From the NCBI RefSeq assembly GCF_016905445.1, contig NZ_JAFEXF010000064.1, positions 1-35,538 of the forward strand: a DNA stretch of 35,538 nt, read 5' to 3'. The position numbers were made by a program, and so were the translations under genes. Shown here piece after piece: positions 7,227 through 14,989 of the stretch; position 1 is the first letter of the stretch, and every line of letters starts with the position of its first letter. The notes under the pieces were generated by a model that was not told the origin of the DNA, searched no databases, and saw nothing but the letters and a program-made list of their open reading frames with translations. This stretch comes from Streptomyces sp. G44. GTDB lineage: Bacteria > Actinomycetota > Actinomycetes > Streptomycetales > Streptomycetaceae.

Positions 7227-9431
7227 CTAGCGGATGACGGTGCCAAAGGCAGCGCCCGCTGCGGGCAGGCCGTCCTTGCCCGGTTCGTAAGTGGAGACGG
7301 CGCCGCTTGCGGCTTCGGTGATGTTGCTCCATGGCACCGTGTGCACGGATCCGTGCGGCGCAGGACCACTGGGCAGGCCCAGGTACAGGTGCGTACCGGC
7401 AGCGTGGATACTGCTGCCCAACTTCTGCTTGGCGCCGGAAACCCCAGGGAGACCCACCTTGCCGGGCTCGACCACGATGTCGTGGGCGCCGGGAGCGCCG
7501 AGCAGAGAGAAGACCTCCACCGAGCCCGCGTCCGCGGCGGTTCCGATGTCCTCGCCAGGGATGCCGACGGCCACCAGCGCGCTCGTGGTGCTGGAGACTG
7601 CGCCCGGTGCTGTATTGACAGCGGAGACCTGTGCACCGAACTTGTCACCGGCTTCAGGGGCCCCGGTGACGTCTGCGGATCCCTGCTGAATGTCGGCGAG
7701 TTGCTTCAGCGCACCGTCGGCGGCGACGCGTACGGTGACAACCCGTCCGGCACCAGCAGCATCAGCAGTCTTCTCTCCCGGAGAGCCGATCACCAGGATG
7801 GTGTCGGTCGGTAGAGTCGAAGCGCTGGCCCTGGGCCGGTAGGACGTCATGGAGATGGACACACCGAACAGGTCGCCTGCTTCCGCAGCACCATTGATGT
7901 CCGGCGCGGTGCTGTTCTGGTCGACGCCGGCCAGCGCAGTGGGGATCTTGTCCGCGCTCAGCGCGTGGCGGAAGACCGTGACGGCTCCGGAGTCGGCCTT
8001 GTCCCCAATGGCCTCGTTCGGAGCACCAATAGAAAGGTGTTCCGGGGAACCAGCCACGCTGGTCCCCCAACGATCGCCCTTTTCGCCCACACCGGGAACG
8101 TCCTTGGAGTCCTGGTGGACAGCGACGTTGGTCTTGCCACGCAGGTAGAAGGTGCTCCCGCTGTCGACGACACCACCCACGTCCTCGCCAGGCACGCCGA
8201 TGAGCAGGTACGGCTCCCCCAGAGTGGTGGTGCCCGCGGCCACGGCGTCGCCCATGCGGTCACCGGCCTCGGAGGCAGCGGCACCGACAGCGCCTTCGCC
8301 CTTACCCTGCTCGAGGTCAAGACCGCTGGGTGTGCCCTTGCCCAATCCGTTGGCGGAGCCGTAGACGATCTGCACCAGACCGGCGTCAGCCGTGTTGGCG
8401 ATGTCCTCGCCGGGGGTGCCCACCACGAGGTCGGTGTAGCCGTCCAGGTTGTAGTCCACGGTGGCCAGTGCGTCACCGAACTGGTCGCCGTTCTCCGCGA
8501 CCCCGGTCACCCCGGTGGCCGCCTGGGTGACCTCGGCGGTTCCCTTGTTTCCCCCGTAGACGACACGTACCAGACCTGCCTTGGCTTGCGACGCGACAGT
8601 TGCCTGCGGGTCGGCGATCGCAACGTCGCGAACACCGTCGCCGTTGAAGTCGGTAGTGGCGGCGGCCTGGGTGGTGGAGTCGATCCAGGTCCCAAGGTCG
8701 TCCACGCGCGCGCTGACGGCGTCGGTGCTGGTCTGTGCCGCCTCGGTGCCGAAGCAGTTTCCTTGGAACGAGCGGCTGTTGATGCCGACGAGCTCAGGAT
8801 TTCCGCTCGTCTCCCGGAATAGCGGGCCGCCGGTGTCCCCCTTGCAGACGGCCGCACCGCCACTCCCGGTGATCGGCAGATCGTTGCCGCTGCGGGAGCC
8901 TGCGGAGAAGGAGCCGGAGTGGAGAGCCACAGGGGCCCACTCGTTCTTGGTGCGTCCGTAACCGGTGGCGGTGAGCTGCTCGCCCGAACTCGGTGCGCTG
9001 GTGGCCACAGCGATGGGCGCGGTACTCGTCACCGGAGTGGCCAGGCGGGCGAGGACCACGTCGCGGTCGCCACGGGGAACGACCTCGACGACCTCGCGCA
9101 CCTCTCCGGCCGTAGATGTCAGCTCAGTGCGGCCGATGGTTGCCGTGGTCTTCAACACCGGCTTGCCGGCCCTGACTTCCAAGCTCTGTGTGGGGTTCTC
9201 CGCGAAACAGCTGGCAGCGGTGAGCAGCCACTGCTCATCGACGAGAGCGGCCGAGCAGGCCCGCTTCCCGTCACCGATGTCCAGGCGGGCGGTGAAGCCG
9301 TGGGCCTCGTTGGCATCGGCAGGTCCGGTGAGCGCGTGTGCGGGTGTAGCCGACAGCAGTACCGGCGCGGTCAGCGCACAGGCTGCCAGAGCAGCAGCGG
9401 TACGCAGTCTGCCCTTGGGATGGGCTCGCAT
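7227..9431 (-). CDS. umbA: UmbA-like protein: degenerate trypsin-like domain plus FG-GAP beta-propeller
   Basis: A 734-residue secreted protein; ATG after GAGGAACTGTC, signal peptide 1-33 ending TPAHA. Residues 36-252 have a chymotrypsin-like fold pattern but lack catalysis residues: the His of TAAHC is Ser74 (LLTAASCF), Asp124 is kept (RDVVLARL), and the Ser of GDSGG is Thr200 (CKGDTGGPL). Residues 258-734 carry about seven FG-GAP blades with calcium-type loops (DFNGDGVRD, DYNLDGYTD) and recurrent GDxxG and PGED motifs, so a seven-bladed propeller is likely. Umbrella-toxin UmbA proteins pair a trypsin-like domain with a variable lectin domain that chooses the target cell; the propeller would be that lectin. 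The umbB gene lies 64 bp upstream on the same strand, and umbC is divergent. The call rests on architecture and context rather than a search. Confidence 0.78.
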   Translation of the reverse strand: MRAHPKGRLRTAAALAACALTAPVLLSATPAHALTGPADANEAHGFTARLDIGDGKRACSAALVDEQWLLTAASCFAENPTQSLEVRAGKPVLKTTATIGRTELTSTAGEVREVVEVVPRGDRDVVLARLATPVTSTAPIAVATSAPSSGEQLTATGYGRTKNEWAPVALHSGSFSAGSRSGNDLPITGSGGAAVCKGDTGGPLFRETSGNPELVGINSRSFQGNCFGTEAAQTSTDAVSARVDDLGTWIDSTTQAAATTDFNGDGVRDVAIADPQATVASQAKAGLVRVVYGGNKGTAEVTQAATGVTGVAENGDQFGDALATVDYNLDGYTDLVVGTPGEDIANTADAGLVQIVYGSANGLGKGTPSGLDLEQGKGEGAVGAAASEAGDRMGDAVAAGTTTLGEPYLLIGVPGEDVGGVVDSGSTFYLRGKTNVAVHQDSKDVPGVGEKGDRWGTSVAGSPEHLSIGAPNEAIGDKADSGAVTVFRHALSADKIPTALAGVDQNSTAPDINGAAEAGDLFGVSISMTSYRPRASASTLPTDTILVIGSPGEKTADAAGAGRVVTVRVAADGALKQLADIQQGSADVTGAPEAGDKFGAQVSAVNTAPGAVSSTTSALVAVGIPGEDIGTAADAGSVEVFSLLGAPGAHDIVVEPGKVGLPGVSGAKQKLGSSIHAAGTHLYLGLPSGPAPHGSVHTVPWSNITEAASGAVSTYEPGKDGLPAAGAAFGTVIR

Positions 9432-9495
9432 GACAGTTCCTCAAGAAGGTGAAACACAGGCGCCGACGCGCGCCCGTGACGGCGGGGTGGAGGAG

Positions 9496-9990
9496 CTACT
9501 TCGAGGTGACGATCTCGACGAGCATGTGATCGCGGCCTTCGGGGTCGGTGCTCTCGCCTACCGGGGTGAAAGTGTTCTTCGCGATGTCGAAGTTCTTCTC
9601 CCGGCCGTCCAAGGTCGTGGTCACATCCGTGTTGTAGTCATTGCCCTTGACGCCGTAGACAGCAGGGATCTCCAGGCTCAAGTAGCCGGCCTTGCCCGTT
9701 ACTTGGAAGCAGACCTTGTCCTTGTTTCGGGCCCAGACCTCCAGCAGGCCGTCCTGACTGCCGCATGCGGCCAGCACGATGTGCCCGTCGCCGCGCTTGA
9801 GCAAGATGCCCTTCTCCTGCTGAATCTTGTCCGCCTGTGGGTAGTTGAAGTCCTCCACCGCGTACCCGGGCGCTCCATCGACAACAGAGACAGCTGTACT
9901 GGTGGGCTCGGCCGGGCCGGATATGGACCAGGCCACAGTTGCGACCGCAGCGGCACACCCCGCCACAAGGGCGCGAGTAACGATTTTCAT
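9496..9990 (-). CDS. umbB: UmbB-like small secreted adaptor
   Basis: A 164-residue protein; ATG at 9990 behind a strong GGGGGAAGGC site. The signal peptide covers residues 1-24 or so (MKIVTRALVAGCAAAVATVA). A stretch of about 30 residues with few predicted structural elements follows, then a compact beta-rich domain with two Cys (LAACGSQDG and KVCFQVTG) likely to form a disulfide, ending HMLVEIVTSK. In the described umbrella particles a small secreted UmbB bridges the ALF ring of UmbC to UmbA. Size, export, position directly upstream of umbA (64 bp) and proximity to umbC all fit. On sequence alone it would be a hypothetical secreted protein. Confidence 0.68.
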   Translation of the reverse strand: MKIVTRALVAGCAAAVATVAWSISGPAEPTSTAVSVVDGAPGYAVEDFNYPQADKIQQEKGILLKRGDGHIVLAACGSQDGLLEVWARNKDKVCFQVTGKAGYLSLEIPAVYGVKGNDYNTDVTTTLDGREKNFDIAKNTFTPVGESTDPEGRDHMLVEIVTSK

Positions 9991-10902
9991 GCCTTCCCCC
10001 TACGTAGTCAGATGTCACCGCGCTCGCCGTAAGACCCGTAAAAGAGGAGCCGCATGGCACGCGAAAAGACCGCCTCCATGGTGGATACACCTAGCGTTTC
10101 GCCTGTACTTCCGGGCGAATCATTCACAGGAAACACGCGAGCAAACAACCCTTATCGGAGCTGCTTCTGTGATGTGCGGCGTGGCAGCGACAGGGCGCGC
10201 CCCAGCCTCACAACAAGTGCGTGACGCGACCATTCAAATCCACAGCGTGTTCACATGTCCAACACAACGATAGGCCCTATATGAGGAAATATATGGGCAA
10301 AAAGGGACAGGCGGGAGGGTCGAGATGACCCGCATCACATGACGGACAGGTAATGGAAATGCAAAAACCCAGGAACACCGCTGCTGGTGGCACGCATCTC
10401 GGTAACGGAAGCGGGACGATCTGAGTGGCAGCGTGCCGCTGGCATTACTCAGCAATCTTGCGTAAGTCTCTGCGGTCGCTGCAAAGCCAAGCACTTTCAG
10501 ACAATTTCGGTGTGCAGCTTTGCTGTGCCGGAAATCCTGTGTGAGGATCACTTCTTCGGGGCGACGCGTATGTGTCGAAGGAGCCGGCATCGACGGGCTC
10601 AGCCGGAGCGCCAGCACGGAACAGCAGGAAAGGGTGGCCCGGTCAGGAGGGCTGCAGCTACACCGACCGTGAGCCATGAACCGGCCGAACCCGCCCGGCT
10701 TGCGCCCAGCGCCGCAGAGGTGACCCTTCCGCTGCCGGCACTGCCTTCTTCCGCGTAGCGCAGCTGCGCCTTCCAGGCGCATGGGCCAGCCGTTCTGCAG
10801 AAGACCCCCGCCAGCCCGCAGGTGCCTCGGCCCTGTAAACAGCCCGCTGTGTTAATGATCACCGACCTGCCGTGAGGCAGGGATGACGAGGACAACACGC
10901 AT
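9991..10902. promoter_or_regulatory. 912-bp divergent intergenic region between umbB and umbC
   Basis: No credible gene was found on either strand; the open frames lack third-position G/C bias. The part from about 10100 to 10560 is more AT-rich than its surroundings. It includes an AT-rich interrupted palindrome at 10274-10298. The region must hold the promoters for umbBA (minus) and umbC (plus). A seven-codon ORF (ATG ACG AGG to TGA) overlaps the umbC start codon as ATGA. Confidence 0.5.
10274..10298. repeat. AT-rich imperfect palindrome
   Basis: The arms GCCCTATAT and ATATATGGGC flank a GAGGAA loop and pair with one bulged base. Such AT content is unusual here, so it may be a regulator site or part of a promoter. 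No T-run follows it in either direction, so a terminator is unlikely. Confidence 0.4.
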
Positions 10903-13900
10903 ATGAAGACAACGTTTTGGAGCAGGCGCCGGGTGCTTGGCGTCCTTGCAGCCACCACCGCCGTGGCAGCTTCGCCTGGAGCTCTTGCGGCTGTGGCACG
11001 CGCTGTCGAAGGAGACACACCGGATCCACTCGCGCTGCCGGACTCGGACCGGGCGAAGGCAGTGAAGGCATGGATCACGGGCGGCCGGGCAACCCGGGCG
11101 GCTGCAGCTGACGCGCTTGTCGGCACCGACGGCGACATACGGACGTTTCTCACCGAACAACTGCCCCAGACCACCGCGGAAGACAGCCGTGTCGCCGTAC
11201 TGACCTACCTCGCCAACGCCGGCAAGGGGATGCGCAGAGAAGCCACAGCCGTCCTCGACAGTGGCGACGCGGCCATCGCGGCTTTCGTCAAGGACGGCTT
11301 CAAGCCTGTCATCGTCGAAGACCTCCAAGTGGCCACAGCAAGTGTCGTCAGCAACGGCGGCAAGGCGGTACAGCGGGCAGGCTCCGCCGCCATGACGGAG
11401 GGGAACCGCAAGGCCCTTGAGGCGTTCCTCACCGACAAGCAGTTCAGCGCGGACTTTGAGGACATGCGCGTCGAGATCACCAAGTTGCTCGCCTCCGCCG
11501 GTCCGGAGGTGACGAAGTACGCGAACCGAGCGCTGAGCGGTACGGATGAGGACGTGCTGTGGTTCCTCGATACCGGGCAGCACATCGCCCGGGCCCGCGA
11601 CCAGGAGTCGGCGACCATCGAGGAACTCGTCAAGGTGGTGGAGCGGGAAGGGAAGCGGGCCAAGGCGAAGACGGAGCTGGCGGTCGAAGCCTCGGAGCGG
11701 GCCCAGACAGCCGCGCAGAAGGCCAAGGAAGCGGCTGAGAAGGCTGCGGCCGAAGCCAAGAAGGCCGAAGAGGACGTTGCGAAGTCCGCAGCGGCGGCAC
11801 GTAAGGCAGCTAAGGCTTCCAGAGGCGCGGCGGACGCGGCCAGGACCGCAATCAGGGCCTCTCAGGTGGCTGTGGACGCGTCGCGTCGCGCTTCCTGGGC
11901 CGCCACCGCCGCCTCTCAGGCTGCCGCCTCTGCCGGTGCCGCCGCCTCTCGCGCCTACAACGCGGCGATCGCCGCCTCCAAGGATGCGTCCAAGACCAAC
12001 GCCGCGAGCAAGGCCGCCGTCGCCGCGCGCAACGCAGCCTCGCAGGCCCGGTCAGCAGCCAAGGCGGCCGACCAGGCCGCGATCGCCTCCGCCCAGGCCG
12101 CCAGCGCCGGCAACACTGCCGCTTCTGCGGCCCGTAATGCAGCGGCTGCCGCCAAAGCCTCCGCCCAGGCCGCGACCTCAGCCGGTAAGGCCCAGAAGGA
12201 AGCAGCGGAAGCCAGACGGCAGGCAGAGATTGCATCGAAGGCTGCCAACCAAGCCACCAACGCGGCATCTTCGGCCCAGACCTTGGCCAATGCTGCTGCG
12301 GACGCCGCCCGTGAGGCCCGGGACGCCGCCTACTCCGCCGCGACGCACGCAGACAAGGCGGCGGATGCGGCCGAAGAAGCTGTGAAGCACGCGGGCAAGG
12401 CCATCGACTACGCGAACAAGTCCACCGCGCACGCTGCTGAGGCCGTCAAGGCGGCGAATGTCGCTACCAAGATCGTCGAGAAGGCTCTGAAGGTGGAGCA
12501 GAAGGCCCGCGAGGCCGAGATGGCGAGCTTGGAGGAGGACCGCAAGCAAGGAATGGAGGAAGCCGCAGAGCTGGCCCGGATCGAGGAGGAGGAGCTTGCG
12601 GATCTCCAGAACAAGCGTACCCAGGCGGAGCAGACCAGCAAAGCCGTCAAGGATCTGATCGCCGGCGCCGAAGCGGCGCTGACCAACAACGACCTGGTGC
12701 AGGCCGCCGCACTCGGGCGGAAGGCAGCTATCAGCCTCATGGACTCCAGGGGGCCTTGGACGCGGCAGGCCGCTCAGTTCGCTCTGTCCGGATCAGACGA
12801 CGATGTCCACGCCTGGATCGATGCGGACAGGGTCATCGCTGCAGGGCAGGACGACCGGGAGACCATCCTCTACATCGCTCAGGTGTCCGACCCCGCCGTG
12901 GCGGATGCGGCAGTCCAAGCGCTTGAGAGCGGCAGCTCCAAAGTTGTGGGTGACTTCGGCACCTCTGGCGTGGTCAAGGCCAGGGAGGACGAGAACCGCA
13001 TTCTGATCTTCCGCATCCTCGAGGGCAAGCCAGGCAAGGCTGTCACGACTGCGGCGAACGACGCGCTGAGGATTGGCACCCCGGAAGCACTGCAAAAGTT
13101 CTTCGACCACGACCTCGCAGAAGCGGTGCGCGAGGACGACGCGGTGACTACAGCGACGATCGCCGCTTCTGGGGGCCCGTACGCCGAGGCATACGCGGAT
13201 GTAGCCATGGCAGGCCCTACCTGGATGCGGCGGCGGTTCGTCGACGTCGTGCAATACCAGGCGGCACAACTTGACTTCGACTCCGCCGGTCATTCGGCTG
13301 CCATCCGTGCAACCATCGCAGCCTCCGCGAAGATTGCCCATCAGGCGCAGAAAGACGCAGCGCTGGCCTCGGAAGCTGCTGCAGATGCCAGGGATGCCGC
13401 AAAAGACGCAGCCGACTGGGCGAACAAGGCGATCGATTCGGCGACCAAGGCAGCCGATTCAGCCACAGAAGCCAAGAAGAACGCAGACGCCGCGGACAAG
13501 TCGGCGGCTGATGCTCAAGCATCAGCGAACAAGGCCAAGGCCGCATCGGCTACTGCCCGCAGTGCGTCGCGAGCCGCGAATTTCTCGGCGAACACGGCCA
13601 TGGACTCTGCCCGTAGTGCCCTCAACTCCTCTTATCGTGCGCAGGCGTCGGCGGCTGCGGCGCGGCAGTCGGAACTCGCGGCGAACAGGGACAAGGCCAC
13701 AGCGGCGGCCGCTGCCAGCGATGCCCGGCGGATCGCCGTGCACAAGCGATCCGTAGAAATCGTGGAGGCCGCACGCAAGGCAGCGGAGAACGCCAAGCAG
13801 AACAAGAAGGACAAGCGCAGCCCAGCCGATTCCGCCACCCACGACTCGGTCCGCCGGAGCGTCATTTCCGCAGGTGCAGACGAGTGGTGGAGTGACGCCG

Positions 13901-14262
13901 GGTGGTGGGCCGATGTTTTCAACAACGCCAGTGCCGCTACCGGACTGCTGGCCACCGGGCTCGGAGGCTTCAGTCTCCTCTTCCCTCCAGCTGCCCCCGC
14001 CACAGCGCCTGTCGCTCTTGTCCTCGGCGGGGTCTCCCTGGGCGCCGCTGGTATCGGTGCCATCTGCTCCGGTATCGAGCACGGGTTCGGCAGTGCTGAA
14101 TTCATCCAGGGTGCGGGCAGCACTGCGTTGGGCATCGTGACCAGAGGAGGGTCCCGAGGGATCGGGCTCGTGAAGAAGGTCCCCAAGGCTCTGGACAAGG
14201 TCACAGACTTCGCTGGAGACGTTGCCTCTCCTATCGGCAGAGCTCTGTCGTCCATCGGCTGA
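10903..14262 (+). CDS. umbC: UmbC-like ALF-repeat toxin scaffold with hydrophobic C-terminal domain
   Basis: A 1119-residue protein with a Tat-like signal (SRRRVLGVLAATTAVAA, residues 7-23). Four ALF repeats at about 65-245 are followed by an Ala/Lys/Glu-rich coiled coil at about 250-590. Four more ALF repeats occupy about 620-808, then a second coiled coil runs to about 970. This two-times-four repeat plan interrupted by coiled coil is the UmbC plan: the ALF repeats form a ring, the coiled coils a stalk, and the toxin sits at the tip. The C-terminus (988-1119) has a Trp-rich start (DEWWSDAGWWADVFN), two membrane-type helices at about 1008-1028 and 1033-1058, a Gly-rich third, and a basic amphipathic tail. 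I recognise no enzyme there. A terminator 17 bp after the stop argues against truncation. The umbBA genes are divergent, 912 bp away. Confidence 0.82.
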   Translation: MKTTFWSRRRVLGVLAATTAVAASPGALAAVARAVEGDTPDPLALPDSDRAKAVKAWITGGRATRAAAADALVGTDGDIRTFLTEQLPQTTAEDSRVAVLTYLANAGKGMRREATAVLDSGDAAIAAFVKDGFKPVIVEDLQVATASVVSNGGKAVQRAGSAAMTEGNRKALEAFLTDKQFSADFEDMRVEITKLLASAGPEVTKYANRALSGTDEDVLWFLDTGQHIARARDQESATIEELVKVVEREGKRAKAKTELAVEASERAQTAAQKAKEAAEKAAAEAKKAEEDVAKSAAAARKAAKASRGAADAARTAIRASQVAVDASRRASWAATAASQAAASAGAAASRAYNAAIAASKDASKTNAASKAAVAARNAASQARSAAKAADQAAIASAQAASAGNTAASAARNAAAAAKASAQAATSAGKAQKEAAEARRQAEIASKAANQATNAASSAQTLANAAADAAREARDAAYSAATHADKAADAAEEAVKHAGKAIDYANKSTAHAAEAVKAANVATKIVEKALKVEQKAREAEMASLEEDRKQGMEEAAELARIEEEELADLQNKRTQAEQTSKAVKDLIAGAEAALTNNDLVQAAALGRKAAISLMDSRGPWTRQAAQFALSGSDDDVHAWIDADRVIAAGQDDRETILYIAQVSDPAVADAAVQALESGSSKVVGDFGTSGVVKAREDENRILIFRILEGKPGKAVTTAANDALRIGTPEALQKFFDHDLAEAVREDDAVTTATIAASGGPYAEAYADVAMAGPTWMRRRFVDVVQYQAAQLDFDSAGHSAAIRATIAASAKIAHQAQKDAALASEAAADARDAAKDAADWANKAIDSATKAADSATEAKKNADAADKSAADAQASANKAKAASATARSASRAANFSANTAMDSARSALNSSYRAQASAAAARQSELAANRDKATAAAAASDARRIAVHKRSVEIVEAARKAAENAKQNKKDKRSPADSATHDSVRRSVISAGADEWWSDAGWWADVFNNASAATGLLATGLGGFSLLFPPAAPATAPVALVLGGVSLGAAGIGAICSGIEHGFGSAEFIQGAGSTALGIVTRGGSRGIGLVKKVPKALDKVTDFAGDVASPIGRALSSIG

Positions 14263-14279
14263 CAGCACCTGAGACGCAG

Positions 14280-14310
14280 CGGTGGGGGCCATGAAAGTCG
14301 GCTCCCACCG
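14280..14310 (+). terminator. Hairpin terminator after umbC
   Basis: The 11-bp arms CGGTGGGGGCC and GGCTCCCACCG pair with one G-T wobble around a nine-base ATGAAAGTC loop, starting 17 bp past the umbC stop. Confidence 0.75.
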
Positions 14311-14989
14311 TCAGCCCGCCGGTCGGTATAACGACCTACCGCAAACGTCGCTTATCCACCACCTTCGATGAATTCCGCTGCTCCCAACTGACGTGCAGCC
14401 CCCCAGTGGTCGGCATCCGGCCTACCTTTGCCATGCGTGGCCGAAAAGGCTCAGTAGCCAGCGACCCGGGCCGTGGACGTCAGCCTGTGCGGCCGACTGG
14501 CCGTGGTTTTCCAGGCCGGTGGCCCGGATGGTACATCCAGGCTCTGCGTGGCCACGGCAACTGACTCGACCATCACGGAAACCGCCCGGTGCCCGCGAAC
14601 CACAGTCTCGACCCCGCCTATCGGCAGAAACAGCCGCGTCCCCATTCGGTGGATCGCTCGCACCAAACCACATGGACCTGCACGTCAGTTGACCATCAAC
14701 CTCCGCGGTGGCGGGCCATTGAGCCTCTAGATGAGCGTCAGCAAACAGCTAACCGTTGGCCTGCCCTGGCACCACCCCGGCTATGGGGAGCACGCCCTAA
14801 AGAATCCCAACACGCCTTCCATACCGTAAACGTGACCGCGCTGGCCCGGTGATGCACAAGGTCGCCGAGGAAGGCAAAAGACCGGTGCCCTCGGTCACCA
14901 GCGGACTGCCGTCGTTCCTTTGACCGACAAAGGGCCGGCATCACTGGTCAGCACTGGACAGCACGTCACACCCGAAAGGACCTCGCACG
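14311..14989. other. Gene-poor spacer between umbC and the secreted nuclease
   Basis: About 680 bp with no convincing ORF. Several frames of 70-100 codons are open on both strands, but none has strong third-position G/C bias, a clear ribosome binding site, a signal sequence or a membrane segment. In particular, no small membrane protein that could serve as immunity to a pore-forming UmbC tip is visible. A good ribosome binding site (AAAGGA) for the next gene lies at its right end. Confidence 0.5.

Noticed and set aside
10234..10782. A 182-codon minus-strand frame in the umb intergenic region as a possible immunity gene
   Set aside because: The composition is Cys/Arg/Ser-rich without third-position bias, membrane helices or a ribosome binding site.
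11555..12385. Long Pro/Arg-rich and Ala-rich open frames on both strands across the umbC coiled coil
   Set aside because: They are shadows of the repetitive GC-rich Ala/Lys codons of umbC; they have no start signals, and their composition is that of frame-shifted Streptomyces DNA.
14451..14666. A 71-codon minus-strand ORF after umbC as a possible small gene
   Set aside because: There is no ribosome binding site, no family resemblance and no clear codon bias; it cannot be supported.
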